From Hexactinellida sp. DTS-2022 (Eukaryota > Porifera > Hexactinellida), in assembly GCA_028753945.1 (NCBI GenBank), contig JAPNXP010000002.1:8990001-9054000 (forward strand): a stretch of DNA of 64,000 nt, read 5' to 3'. The position numbers and the translations under genes were made by a program. This document shows positions 21,851-34,088 of the stretch, in pieces (positions within the stretch are counted from its first letter, which is position 1; each line of letters begins with the position of its first letter). The notes beneath the pieces were generated by a model, which saw nothing but the letters and a program-made list of their open reading frames with translations, made no database searches and was not told the origin of the DNA.

Positions 21851-22099
21851 CCCCTATATGCCAAAAACCACATTTGGAAACCTTAAACCTAAAGCTTTAT
21901 CAATTTTAAAATTGGAGCCTCTCAGCCTCCAGTTTTTTTTTCAACACTTTCCGAGTTTCCCGTCCGGGTATTCTAGAAGTCCGTGGTACTTCATAACCAG
22001 CAATTTAAAGCCAATGAGTGAAGAATCTGTAAATTACATTCAATGAAAGTTAGGTCATCAATTTAATCCCAGACTAGTTGAACATCGATTTCATCGCCA

Positions 22100-23160
22100 T
22101 TATTCGTATCAAAGGATGAATATGAATCAATAAATGTCTGAATTGAATTTAAGCTACAATCTTGTTGCTTTAGATGCAAAAGTCTTTAATATGTTAGATA
22201 ACTTGAGGCGGCGTTCAGTTTCAAGGATTTGAAGACACGATATATTATAGTTTGATCCTGACATCATACGATATAGGCCAAAGTGTTGTTACAATGGATC
22301 TGTCTGTAAAAAGGATGCCAAAAGATAGTTATGGGGGGCCTGGGGTGCAAGCTCCCCATAGATTTTTTGAGTCTTAAACGTTCAAACATCGATGTACAGC
22401 AATTCTTGTCACATAGTAGGAGGAGTCTAATATTTTTGTGCAGGTACCAAATTATAAATAGCAACATATCCCTTTTGAAAACCAGTTATGAGGGGGGTGT
22501 TTGAACCCCGAAATCCCCCCCCCTGGACACTGTACTTTCAGTGATTGTGTACAGATTAAATAGCTAGATAAAAGCACCCAAGGAGGCCCTTATCAAACTA
22601 GGAGCCCAAATTAGGAACCCCCAAGGGGGGCCCAGCGGGGATTCCCCACTGGCTTGTATGGCCAGGACGCCCCTGGGGTACCATGTCGCTCGATACGCAA
22701 GGCCAAGCGAATTCCTATACGCGTATACTACAAGAATTGGACTAAGACGTTGCATTTATGCTGTCAATGCAGAAAGCATGCAACAAATACATTCGTTATG
22801 CTATTTAGATTGATTAAGGTTGAAATACATCAAATAATTCACTTTGGAAGGTGAAAGCATTGAATTATAAACTAGACTGTAAAAAGAACCCCTGTACGCC
22901 TGTAGTACATAACTGCAAAATACGTAGTTACAGTCCCTTAACAGTCGACAGGTATGAATATATTATAATACACCTACATAGAGGTTTTTCAAACTACCGC
23001 CCTGTTTCATTGGCCGTGTGCTCCGAAGAGGCAACCTACATTTACGAGAATGGGCACGGCCCTATATTTCAGTGTCCGGGGGGCCTAAGGACCATCGCTC
23101 GTATTTACAACGCCTATGAGTACACATATATTTATTAAATTATTCAAAGTATAAGCTTCT
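22100..23160. other. Unit interior with no recognised gene (copy A)
   Basis: Contains C/G-rich patches (GGGGGGCCTGGGGTGC at 22335, CCCCCAAGGGGGGCCC at 22619) with some inverted symmetry. Frames of 60-95 codons on both strands overlap one another and lack motifs. Repeated unchanged in B and C. Confidence 0.4.
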
Positions 23161-23261
23161 TGGGATTGAAATATTGAGATCTAATAATAATTATTGAGTC
23201 AATTAAACTCTCGAGCTCACTTAATTTTTTTATAAGTATTGGGATAATTTCTTAGAAAAAT

Positions 23262-23513
23262 TCTTAGAAATTGTTCAAGAACTTTTGTGAATACGGACTT
23301 AGAAAAATTCTAAGAATTTGAATAAGTCTTGACAAATTCTTTGAATTCACTTAGAATTAGAGCCAATTCTAAGTAAAAACTTAGAATTTGGCTTAGAACT
23401 TTTGTGAATACGGAATTAGAAAGATACTAAGAAAGCGACTTAGTATTGGCCAATTCTCAGAAAAATTCTAAGAATTTCGATATAGAATTTTTGTGAATAA
23501 GGTCCCAGAATTC
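23262..23513. mobile_element. MITE-like block with TTTTGTGAATACGG motifs (copy A)
   Basis: ACTTTTGTGAATACGGA occurs at 23282 and 23399, with a TTTTTGTGAATAAGGTCCC end at 23493. Between them is dense AGAATTCTAAG-type palindromic sequence (CTTAGAA/TTCTAAG). Borders uncertain. Confidence 0.45.
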
Positions 23514-23772
23514 ATTTCAGATTCCGAATCTTCGTTAGTTTCTCCTTGCGAGCATAACTGTACTTCCATTGGACTCAAATTCTCGGATAGTAAGATCAGT
23601 TGAAATATCCATAGTATCTAAATATTGTGTAATATAGAATAATTAGAAATAGAATTTTAATACTCAAATTGTATTAATCTTATTTAAATAAAATTTTAAT
23701 TATTGTTCGACCTGTAAATAATTAAAACATCAATCGGTATTATTAACAAGTATTATTATTACAAATAAGATA

Positions 23773-24273
23773 CAGTGCAACCTCTATAAGTGGGGTCTCT
23801 ATAAATGGGGAACCTCCATAAGTGGGGAATTTTTTTACCATATTCGTATATATCCATACAAATGAACCTCTATAAGCGGGGAAGTGGGGAATGGGGGACC
23901 ATAAATTTCAAGGAGTTTTTATCTCCATACAAAACAACCTCCATAAATGGGGGGAATAGACAAATCCTAACATGATTCTTATAAAATAATACAATATTTC
24001 CAATAAATCGACTCTAAAGTTCTACAGAAAAAATATTTTCGATTGATCTACTCTGATGTTTTTAGAAGAAATCACCTAGTGTAGTTCAGCAGTTAACTAA
24101 ATTTTCATAATATACAAATAATAACTAGAACGTGCATTCAGGTGTGTGTTATATGAATATTTTGTATCATATAGCATATATAATGTTTTTCCAATTGAAT
24201 TTTATAATTGGGGAATGGGGGGCAATTGAAATTTTCGCCGTCCCATGCTCCCCCACTTATAGAGGTTCCACTG
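23773..24273. mobile_element. Tigger/pogo-like MITE (copy A)
   Basis: 501 bp flanked by TA (23771-23772 and 24274-24275). Ends CAGTGCAACCTCTATAAGTG and inverse of CAGTGGAACCTCTATAAGTG, the pogo/Tigger terminal pattern. Further internal CCTC(T/C)ATAA(G/A)TGGGG repeats. Non-coding. Confidence 0.88.
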
Positions 24274-24601
24274 TAGTATAAGTATCTTATAATTTCGTTA
24301 CTCATTTGAATAATAAAATTGACTTTATCAACTGTAAGTGTGCAAGTATTTCGTTGTATGAAACACATCTTCACTTACAAACAATTAACATAATAAATAA
24401 CAGTCATCATGAAGTATAGTAATAATGTGATATGTAATTATACTAGTATCAGTGTGCGTACCTAGTGTATGGAGAAAATGGATGATTTAGGCAAAAAAAG
24501 TTAACTATTCATTTTAAGAAATATCGATGACATCCTTTAATAGTTAAATTAATTAATGAAATGGATAATTAGCTTAGAGAATTTTCAAAATACTTAATTA
24601 A

Positions 24602-24892
24602 TCAAGAAACTTCATAATTAATGACAATGAAATAATGACTTGTTTCAGATGAGAACTCTTCAGGAGATGAGGCATTAGGATCTCCTCCGGTAGGTCCAGA
24701 ATTTAGCTCTACTCCGACGATCACAAGTAGCATCCTGATTACAAACAATAACAGGCAACACAATAGTGCTAATATCGGAGCCGCCTGTTTCGTAATTGGG
24801 TAGAAATTATGTGTCTCATCACATCTTCTAGTTAATCTACATTTTCCTCCCCAGCCTCCAATTCTTGCTCTCCAAAGCTCAATAGAAATCAT
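24602..24892 (-). CDS. Small ORF with TM segment and degenerate 2A-like motif (copy A)
   Basis: A 96-codon frame starting MISIELWRARIGGWGG, with a hydrophobic run (LALLCCLLLFVIRMLLVIV, about residues 41-60) ending in GVELNSGPTGG. Active 2A peptides need D-x-E-x-N-P-G-P; here Asp is Gly and the first Pro is Ser, so ribosome skipping is not expected. Such N-terminal 2A-like leaders occur in invertebrate retrotransposon and other mobile ORFs, so this may be the 5' piece of a lost element protein. No following domain is found. Confidence 0.35.
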   Translation of the reverse strand: MISIELWRARIGGWGGKCRLTRRCDETHNFYPITKQAAPILALLCCLLLFVIRMLLVIVGVELNSGPTGGDPNASSPEEFSSETSHYFIVINYEVS

Positions 24893-25559
24893 ATCTATTT
24901 AAATAAATTAACAATGGTGCATAGTGATAAGAAATTAAATTGAGAATGTAAAATAAATTCATTGTTCATTATCCGAAATTTTCAAAATATACGGACGGCG
25001 AACGGGATTTAATTTTTAAATTATTTTATTAGAAATCACATGACAATGCCCAAATAATTAAAATCCGGATGGGGGTAATTATATCATATGATCTAATTCG
25101 TCGAGTATTTAATTAATTAATTAATTATTTAAAAAAGTAATGAAGTCATTCATCTAAACTTGCAAAGTAATAAGTGAACTTAATTAATGAATACTGACCT
25201 TAGAAATGGATGAGCTTTGTTCAAGGTTCGAAAAAAAGCAAATAGCAAATAAAAGTATAAAGTTTTAATAATATAATGATAAATTAGTTCAAATAAAACT
25301 GATTCTCTAGTTTAAATAGTAAACGAATGCCTAAGTTGAAATAGGGGATAAAATCCCCAAAGTTTCGGAAATATTAATAATAATTAAATTGATAAATTTG
25401 TGGTTTAAGGACGTTGCCGCCTCTTTCTTTTGATGCTAAAAATTATTAATGTTTTAATCATACTATCAAATATCAGCGGCTTGATAGAGACAAAAGGAGC
25501 ATGATTTACAGATCCAAGCATGTCAAGTTGTGCTAAATGTAAAAGTTTTGTATTTTAAC

Positions 25560-26690
25560 ATTTTGTATGTTATTGTATATAGGCAATGAAACAGAGTGTT
25601 GACTTGTACGAAGAAGAACAGAGAAAATTCACTGTCTCTAAATCATCTGACATTAAGATCTCCAAGGATTGTTTTTTGGCACCTTGATACCACATTTATA
25701 TTGTCAATAAGACATCAAATATTGTCATTTCAGTCCAAAACATTATTACTATTGACAAGTTTCTTCAAGTTAGAGTGTTATAATTGTGGAACCCTTGCGA
25801 ATCTCTCAATCAGCTGGATGTTTGAAAACCGATAGATATGGACATTGATTGATTAATCAATACTCTTGGAAGGGAGTTTGTCTCAAGGAACGAGATTCTT
25901 TAAGGAACGAGATTACAGATGTAAAACTACAATGTATTGGTTCGTCAAGTCCTTGAAAATGAGAGGGCACTTAAACAGTCTAATATTCTCAAGTTGTAAA
26001 ATAGGAGATATTATGTCCATAAAGATAGAGATTCATTTATGGAATTTATCAGCAGCTTCGAAACCCATGAAGATTATCTTTATCGCAGCCATCTGGAGAA
26101 TTGTGATCTCACACATTATATGTGTGTGTGGCCACTCTTTTGAAGTTTTTTCCTGAATTCATACACAAGACAACCTCTAGCTTTTATCGAAGGATATGCT
26201 GCCTTCCTTATTAAGGAAATTGTCTAAAATCTCAGATTTGTACCCCAATCGTTGTTCAGTACTCATTGAAAATATACGGAATTGAATGGAAATTGAAGAC
26301 CGGAATTTTAGCTTTTGCCTTTTGATTGGCCTTTTTGATCGTGGCTGCTTAAAATGGCCCTTCCAATACGTGTTAAATGTGGTGTTTACACCTTGGATAG
26401 TGTTTACAATTATGTTTTCAATCGGATTCAAGCAACTCCCCCTCCTAAAACTCGATAGTGAAAAGTGCGAAGACTTCGTTGATGAGTGTATAGATTGCTT
26501 AGTACAGAAGGAAAATCAATTTATTACTTTAAATTTTAACAACAGTAGCCAATTGTTACTTAACATCAACAAGGCAAAGAACCATATTGTATTATTGTTC
26601 CTACTACCTGCTTCAATGAAAATCATGAGAGATTCCTCGAAATATTTGCTTAGTTTTCATAATTATACTATCTAGTTTGCATGTAATAAT
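25560..26690 (+). pseudogene. Decayed unidentified coding stretch (copy A)
   Basis: After an acceptor-like TGTATATAG, a frame starts MKQSVDLYEEEQRKF (25588) and runs past one stop. The coding-like blocks continue in other frames: VLVRQVLENERALKQSN (about 25940-25990), DRDSFMEFISSFETHEDYLY (about 26025-26085), YTRQPLAFIEGYAAFLIKEI (about 26160-26222), VKCGVYTLDSVYNYVFNRIQ (about 26368-26430) and LDSEKCEDFVDECIDC (about 26450-26500). Several stops and frameshifts separate them. The composition is protein-like, but I do not recognise the family; a transposase is the likeliest source given the context. Confidence 0.4.
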
Positions 26691-26869
26691 AATACTTGAG
26701 CTTGAATTTATGTTGGGAGACAACTATGACCCATATATAAAACTTTGATATGTATAGTTGATTTAATGAGTATAGTATTAATCAGGTAATTGGTTACAGT
26801 TAGAAAAATAAACCCGCCTTTATCTTATCCCTGGTCCAAAGCAGTGAAATGGCCTTTATATAGTAGGCT

Positions 26870-27572
26870 ATGGTTTAACTTAAATTTGATTATTGATATA
26901 ATATAGAGTCACACATCAACAGGCAGTACCGTCCAGGCAGAGGAGCAGACTGTCCACGTAGTAAATTGTTTGCCTTAGTCACTTTGGTTTAACTAAAATT
27001 TGGTTTATTTATTTAATATTGAGCCACACATCAACAGGAACTACCGTCCAGGGGGAGGAGCAGAGTTTTTCACCTGGTGTATTGCTTGTCTTAGTACACT
27101 TTGGTTTAACTTAAATTTGATTATTTATTTAATAAAGAGCCACACGTAACCAGGAACTACCGTCCAGGCGGAGGAGCAGAGTGTTCACTTAGTGTATTGC
27201 TTGTCTTAGTACACTTTGGTTTAACTTAAATTTGTTTCATTTATTTAATATTTAGCCACACATCAACAGGAACTACCGTCTAGGCGGTTGAGCAGAGTGT
27301 TCACTTAGTGTATTGCTTGTCTTAGCACACTTTGGTTTAACTAAAATTTGTTATATTCATTTAATATTGAGCCACACATCAACAGGCACTACCCTCCAGG
27401 CAGAGGTGCAGAGTGTTCACTCAGTGTATTGCTTGTCTTAGCACACTTTGGTTTAACTTAATCTGTTTTTTCTATTTAATATAGAGCCACACATCAACAG
27501 GCACTACCGTCCAGGCAGAGGAGCAGAGTGTTCACTTAGTGTATTGCTTGTCTTAGCACACTTTGGTTTAAT
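26870..27572. repeat. 113-bp minisatellite, 6 units (copy A)
   Basis: Each unit contains GAGCCACACATCAACAGG, CTACCGTCCAGGCGGAGG and GTGTATTGCTTGTCTTAG, and ends CTTTGGTTTAACT. Units differ by a few percent. No coding frame persists. Confidence 0.95.
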
Positions 27573-27653
27573 GAATTTCTAATTCACTACAATTCTTTTG
27601 AATTAAAAGAATGAACTTTTATATTCAAAAGACATCAAGACATTCATATTTAG

Positions 27654-27923
27654 TCAACATATAATTTTTATTATCTTGAAGTAAAATTTTCTTAAAATTT
27701 TCTTCTGAGGACTATTAGTTGGCAAAGGGTAAAAAAGCATCTGCTCACAAGTCGACAAATTGCCTTTCTTTCGAAAATAGTCGCGCTCAGATGTCAGACC
27801 TCTAAATTTTCCTAGAATTCTCTCAAACTGGCTAATATCGACATCGTATGCTTCAATAAATGTCTGTGTTGCTGAACGAAGTGTTTCTGTATCCAGAAGG
27901 GTAAGCGCGTCTTTGTTATTCAT
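27654..27923 (-). pseudogene. Transib N-terminal stub (copy B)
   Basis: The first 78 codons match copy A's transposase start (MNNKDALTLLDTETLRSA onward), then run into an 11-bp duplication and the tandem junction. It was cut off by the segmental duplication, so it cannot encode a transposase. Confidence 0.9.
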
Positions 27924-28539
27924 TTGCGAAAAATTATATTGTTCTAGTATTGAAAATAAGAAAAATAATATTATTTGGCAAAAAAAACGCCGTTAAAATT
28001 GTCAAAGTCCCTCTGTTATAATATAAAATTTGGTCAACTGTGCGCCTTCGTGCGGGGTTGAAATTTGATGGAAAACAATGACAATATCAATATAATCTTT
28101 TTCAATCAATAAAGGCTTTTACCCAAGCTCACCCAAAAGTACTTTTTGATGTTTCAATACTGAATTTCTAGTGGAAAATGTCATGGAAATATGGAAAATT
28201 GGAAATAACCCTACTATTTTAAAATTCAAGAAATTCGAGTTCATTTCAACTCTAGTATTAACATATGCCTATATACAATGTTTTGATTTAGTTTCTAAGG
28301 TGATAAAGCTATTATAGTAGCACAATAAATGTTTTGAATTTTCACTGTCGAAACCACAAATATGCTTTTTGTTTTCTTTTATATGCATTCCCACAATGAA
28401 ACAGTGTATCAGCAAAACTAATACATATTATCTCACCAAAATTCATAAACCTATGTTTTAGACAATGGAGATAAATAATATTCGCTTTTTAGCAGTATCA
28501 GATGAAGTCAAATTTTGAACCCACTACCTGCTCCTGGCC

Positions 28540-28546
28540 CACTGTG
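28540..28546 (-). repeat. Transib 5' heptamer end (copy B)
   Basis: Identical to 19137-19143, including the following GGCCAGGAGCAGG. Confidence 0.6.
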
Positions 28547-28550
28547 ATAT

Positions 28551-28940
28551 AGCTGTCGAGATAAATAATCGTATAATAATTGGTTAGCTGTCGAAATAAA
28601 TAATCTTTTAAAATTGGTTAGCTGTCGAAATAAATAATCTTATAAAATTGGTTGGCTGTCGAGAAAAATACTCTTATTATTATTGGTTAGCATTCGAGAT
28701 AAATATTCTTATAATATTGGTTTGCTATCGAGGTATATAATCATATAAAATTGATTAGCTGTCGAGATGAATAATCGTATAAAAATTGGGTAGCTATGGA
28801 GATAAATAATCGTATAATATGTGATTAGATGTCGAGATAAATAATCGTATAATAATTTATTAGCTGTCGAGATAAATAATCTTATAATAATTGGTTGGAT
28901 ATCGAGATAAATAATCTTATAAAATTTGGTTAGCTGTCGA
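28551..28940. repeat. 35-bp minisatellite (copy B)
   Basis: Same units in the same order as 19148-19537. Confidence 0.92.
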
Positions 28941-29250
28941 GAACCCTGAAAATTCACTTAATTGCACATAATTCGCTCCCTCTAAGAGATAAAAATCTGA
29001 AACTTTAAAAGAACATGGACATTAATGATGCGGACAGGTTGGTTACACCAGATTTCCAATATGCTGACTCATTATCGCATGATGACGTAATCACTAAAAT
29101 TTAACATTGTTAAATTTGACTATCCAGGCCTATTTACGCTTTATAATCATTGTTAGAACTTAGAAATAAATAAACCGCACACCAACGGCAAAGCGGTTGG
29201 TGTGTGTTTGGGTTCTGCCGCGAATCGACCTAGCAAGCGAAGCGCGCTAG
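28939..29250 (+). mobile_element. Helitron 3' fragment, plus orientation (copy B)
   Basis: Same as 19536-19847. Confidence 0.65.
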
Positions 29251-29283
29251 TCTATATGGATATACTGTAGCATCTATCTATAT

Positions 29284-29437
29284 CAGTAGTCGGCAACTTG
29301 GTTTCTCGGTGGCCCACTTTACAATAACAAAATGTCCCAGATTTAAATTATAATGGTAGTGTTTTTGTTTTTCGGCCCACAATAAATCATGAGGCCCATA
29401 CAAATTAGCCTCGCGGCCCACTGGTTGCCGAATACTG
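29284..29437. mobile_element. hAT-like MITE (copy B)
   Basis: Same as 19881-20034. Confidence 0.7.
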
Positions 29438-29446
29438 AACTATATA

Positions 29447-29925
29447 CACTACCCGGGCAAAAGTATTCGACCACCCAACATTTTCCCATTGAAAATAGTA
29501 CTATAGTGGGGTTAACAATGGAAGATGATGTTTTAAAATGGCATGAGATATTGCTATTTCGATTTCATTTTCGTATTCTGCACATTCGAATTAACAATTG
29601 TTGGAGCTTTCAATTCAATCCCTTTTTGATTTGGTTAAAAATTATCTTCCTGTGCCACTATGCACCATTTTTCCAAAATTGCACTATTGGAGAGATGGGA
29701 ACTGGTGGTACATGTCGCCATTTGATGATAATTTTCAACAGAATTAATATGTAATCAATTGGAAGCATCTACAATGGGTAATTCGATTGCGTAGAATACG
29801 AATCTGAATTCAAAATATCAATATGTCATAAAATTTTAATACATTGAACAATATTATCAGGACTACTATAGTACTATTTTCAATGGGAAAATGTTGGGTG
29901 GTCGAATACTTTTGTCCGGGTACTG
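29447..29925. mobile_element. Tc1/mariner MITE (copy B)
   Basis: Same as 20044-20522. Confidence 0.85.
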
Positions 29926-29983
29926 TAGATATTCTAGAGCATCAATCTATATAGATACACTGTAGCATCAATATATATACATA

Positions 29984-30379
29984 CTATCGCGCTTCGCTTG
30001 CTAGGTCGCTTCGCGGCAGAACCCAACCACACACCAACCGCTTTGTGGTTGGTGTGTGGTTTATTTACTTCTAAGTACCAACAATGATTATAAAGCGTAA
30101 ATAGGCCTAAATAGTCAAATTTAACAATGTGAAATTTTATTGATTTAGTCATCATGCGATAATGAGTAAGCATATTGGAAATCTGTTGTGACCAACCTGT
30201 CCGCATCATTAATGTCCATGTACTATTAAAGTTTGAGATTTTTATCTCTTAGATGGCGCGAATTATGTGCAATTAAGTGAATTTTCAGGGTTCTCGAAAT
30301 GTGACAATGACGTCATAACTTGTCGAGGTGTGAGAAATTTTGAGTGAAACCTCAAATTGTTGACGGCTGCCAAAAGTTA
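29984..30379 (-). mobile_element. Helitron 3' fragment, minus orientation, uninterrupted (copy B)
   Basis: Shows the intact arm and the empty TTAA target at 30121-30124, where copy A carries the 870-bp element. Confidence 0.65.
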
Positions 30380-31790
30380 CCCCTATATGCCAAAAACCAC
30401 ATTTGGAAACCTTAAACCTAAAGCTTTATCAATTTTAAAATTGGAGCCTCTCAGCCTCCAGTTTTTTTTTCAACACTTTCCGAGTTTCCCGTCCGGGTAT
30501 TCTAGAAGTCCGTGGTACTTCATAACCAGCAATTTAAAGCCAATGAGTGAAGAATCTGTAAATTACATTCAATGAAAGTTAGGTCATCAATTTAATCCCA
30601 GACTAGTTGAACATCGATTTCATCGCCATTATTCGTATCAAAGGATGAATATGAATCAATAAATGTCTGAATTGAATTTAAGCTACAATCTTGTTGCTTT
30701 AGATGCAAAAGTCTTTAATATGTTAGATAACTTGAGGCGGCGTTCAGTTTCAAGGATTTGAAGACACGATATATTATAGTTTGATCCTGACATCATACGA
30801 TATAGGCCAAAGTGTTGTTACAATGGATCTGTCTGTAAAAAGGATGCCAAAAGATAGTTATGGGGGGCCTGGGGTGCAAGCTCCCCATAGATTTTTTGAG
30901 TCTTAAACGTTCAAACATCGATGTACAGCAATTCTTGTCACATAGTAGGAGGAGTCTAATATTTTTGTGCAGGTACCAAATTATAAATAGCAACATATCC
31001 CTTTTGAAAACCAGTTATGAGGGGGGTGTTTGAACCCCGAAATCCCCCCCCCTGGACACTGTACTTTCAGTGATTGTGTACAGATTAAATAGCTAGATAA
31101 AAGCACCCAAGGAGGCCCTTATCAAACTAGGAGCCCAAATTAGGAACCCCCAAGGGGGGCCCAGCGGGGATTCCCCACTGGCTTGTATGGCCAGGACGCC
31201 CCTGGGGTACCATGTCGCTCGATACGCAAGGCCAAGCGAATTCCTATACGCGTATACTACAAGAATTGGACTAAGACGTTGCATTTATGCTGTCAATGCA
31301 GAAAGCATGCAACAAATACATTCGTTATGCTATTTAGATTGATTAAGGTTGAAATACATCAAATAATTCACTTTGGAAGGTGAAAGCATTGAATTATAAA
31401 CTAGACTGTAAAAAGAACCCCTGTACGCCTGTAGTACATAACTGCAAAATACGTAGTTACAGTCCCTTAACAGTCGACAGGTATGAATATATTATAATAC
31501 ACCTACATAGAGGTTTTTCAAACTACCGCCCTGTTTCATTGGCCGTGTGCTCCGAAGAGGCAACCTACATTTACGAGAATGGGCACGGCCCTATATTTCA
31601 GTGTCCGGGGGGCCTAAGGACCATCGCTCGTATTTACAACGCCTATGAGTACACATATATTTATTAAATTATTCAAAGTATAAGCTTCTTGGGATTGAAA
31701 TATTGAGATCTAATAATAATTATTGAGTCAATTAAACTCTCGAGCTCACTTAATTTTTTTATAAGTATTGGGATAATTTCTTAGAAAAAT

Positions 31791-32042
31791 TCTTAGAAAT
31801 TGTTCAAGAACTTTTGTGAATACGGACTTAGAAAAATTCTAAGAATTTGAATAAGTCTTGACAAATTCTTTGAATTCACTTAGAATTAGAGCCAATTCTA
31901 AGTAAAAACTTAGAATTTGGCTTAGAACTTTTGTGAATACGGAATTAGAAAGATACTAAGAAAGCGACTTAGTATTGGCCAATTCTCAGAAAAATTCTAA
32001 GAATTTCGATATAGAATTTTTGTGAATAAGGTCCCAGAATTC
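31791..32042. mobile_element. TTTTGTGAATACGG MITE-like block (copy B)
   Basis: Same as 23262-23513. Confidence 0.45.
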
Positions 32043-32301
32043 ATTTCAGATTCCGAATCTTCGTTAGTTTCTCCTTGCGAGCATAACTGTACTTCCATTG
32101 GACTCAAATTCTCGGATAGTAAGATCAGTTGAAATATCCATAGTATCTAAATATTGTGTAATATAGAATAATTAGAAATAGAATTTTAATACTCAAATTG
32201 TATTAATCTTATTTAAATAAAATTTTAATTATTGTTCGACCTGTAAATAATTAAAACATCAATCGGTATTATTAACAAGTATTATTATTACAAATAAGAT
32301 A

Positions 32302-32802
32302 CAGTGCAACCTCTATAAGTGGGGTCTCTATAAATGGGGAACCTCCATAAGTGGGGAATTTTTTTACCATATTCGTATATATCCATACAAATGAACCTCT
32401 ATAAGCGGGGAAGTGGGGAATGGGGGACCATAAATTTCAAGGAGTTTTTATCTCCATACAAAACAACCTCCATAAATGGGGGGAATAGACAAATCCTAAC
32501 ATGATTCTTATAAAATAATACAATATTTCCAATAAATCGACTCTAAAGTTCTACAGAAAAAATATTTTCGATTGATCTACTCTGATGTTTTTAGAAGAAA
32601 TCACCTAGTGTAGTTCAGCAGTTAACTAAATTTTCATAATATACAAATAATAACTAGAACGTGCATTCAGGTGTGTGTTATATGAATATTTTGTATCATA
32701 TAGCATATATAATGTTTTTCCAATTGAATTTTATAATTGGGGAATGGGGGGCAATTGAAATTTTCGCCGTCCCATGCTCCCCCACTTATAGAGGTTCCAC
32801 TG
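32302..32802. mobile_element. Tigger/pogo-like MITE (copy B)
   Basis: Same as 23773-24273. Confidence 0.88.
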
Positions 32803-33130
32803 TAGTATAAGTATCTTATAATTTCGTTACTCATTTGAATAATAAAATTGACTTTATCAACTGTAAGTGTGCAAGTATTTCGTTGTATGAAACACATCTT
32901 CACTTACAAACAATTAACATAATAAATAACAGTCATCATGAAGTATAGTAATAATGTGATATGTAATTATACTAGTATCAGTGTGCGTACCTAGTGTATG
33001 GAGAAAATGGATGATTTAGGCAAAAAAAGTTAACTATTCATTTTAAGAAATATCGATGACATCCTTTAATAGTTAAATTAATTAATGAAATGGATAATTA
33101 GCTTAGAGAATTTTCAAAATACTTAATTAA

Positions 33131-33421
33131 TCAAGAAACTTCATAATTAATGACAATGAAATAATGACTTGTTTCAGATGAGAACTCTTCAGGAGATGAG
33201 GCATTAGGATCTCCTCCGGTAGGTCCAGAATTTAGCTCTACTCCGACGATCACAAGTAGCATCCTGATTACAAACAATAACAGGCAACACAATAGTGCTA
33301 ATATCGGAGCCGCCTGTTTCGTAATTGGGTAGAAATTATGTGTCTCATCACATCTTCTAGTTAATCTACATTTTCCTCCCCAGCCTCCAATTCTTGCTCT
33401 CCAAAGCTCAATAGAAATCAT
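33131..33421 (-). CDS. Small ORF with degenerate 2A-like motif (copy B)
   Basis: Identical translation to 24602-24892. Confidence 0.35.
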   Translation of the reverse strand: MISIELWRARIGGWGGKCRLTRRCDETHNFYPITKQAAPILALLCCLLLFVIRMLLVIVGVELNSGPTGGDPNASSPEEFSSETSHYFIVINYEVS

Positions 33422-34088
33422 ATCTATTTAAATAAATTAACAATGGTGCATAGTGATAAGAAATTAAATTGAGAATGTAAAATAAATTCATTGTTCATTA
33501 TCCGAAATTTTCAAAATATACGGACGGCGAACGGGATTTAATTTTTAAATTATTTTATTAGAAATCACATGACAATGCCCAAATAATTAAAATCCGGATG
33601 GGGGTAATTATATCATATGATCTAATTCGTCGAGTATTTAATTAATTAATTAATTATTTAAAAAAGTAATGAAGTCATTCATCTAAACTTGCAAAGTAAT
33701 AAGTGAACTTAATTAATGAATACTGACCTTAGAAATGGATGAGCTTTGTTCAAGGTTCGAAAAAAAGCAAATAGCAAATAAAAGTATAAAGTTTTAATAA
33801 TATAATGATAAATTAGTTCAAATAAAACTGATTCTCTAGTTTAAATAGTAAACGAATGCCTAAGTTGAAATAGGGGATAAAATCCCCAAAGTTTCGGAAA
33901 TATTAATAATAATTAAATTGATAAATTTGTGGTTTAAGGACGTTGCCGCCTCTTTCTTTTGATGCTAAAAATTATTAATGTTTTAATCATACTATCAAAT
34001 ATCAGCGGCTTGATAGAGACAAAAGGAGCATGATTTACAGATCCAAGCATGTCAAGTTGTGCTAAATGTAAAAGTTTTGTATTTTAAC

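Larger units (their letters stand above)
18277..27668. repeat. Tandem segmental duplication, copy A
   Basis: Matches B and C almost perfectly for its whole length. The left edge is inside the Transib gene, at the start of TATTATCTTGAAG. It uniquely carries the 870-bp TTAA element at 20722-21591, has six units of the 113-bp minisatellite, and lacks an 11-bp duplication (AAAATTTTCTT) found just inside B and C. Confidence 0.97.

Noticed and set aside
22564..23138. Overlapping frames on both strands in the array unit as small genes
   Set aside because: They shadow each other across C/G-rich inverted patches and contain no recognisable domain.
26870..27572. The 113-bp repeats as a CRISPR array
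   Set aside because: Units are contiguous, with no unique spacers, in a eukaryotic setting; this is a minisatellite.
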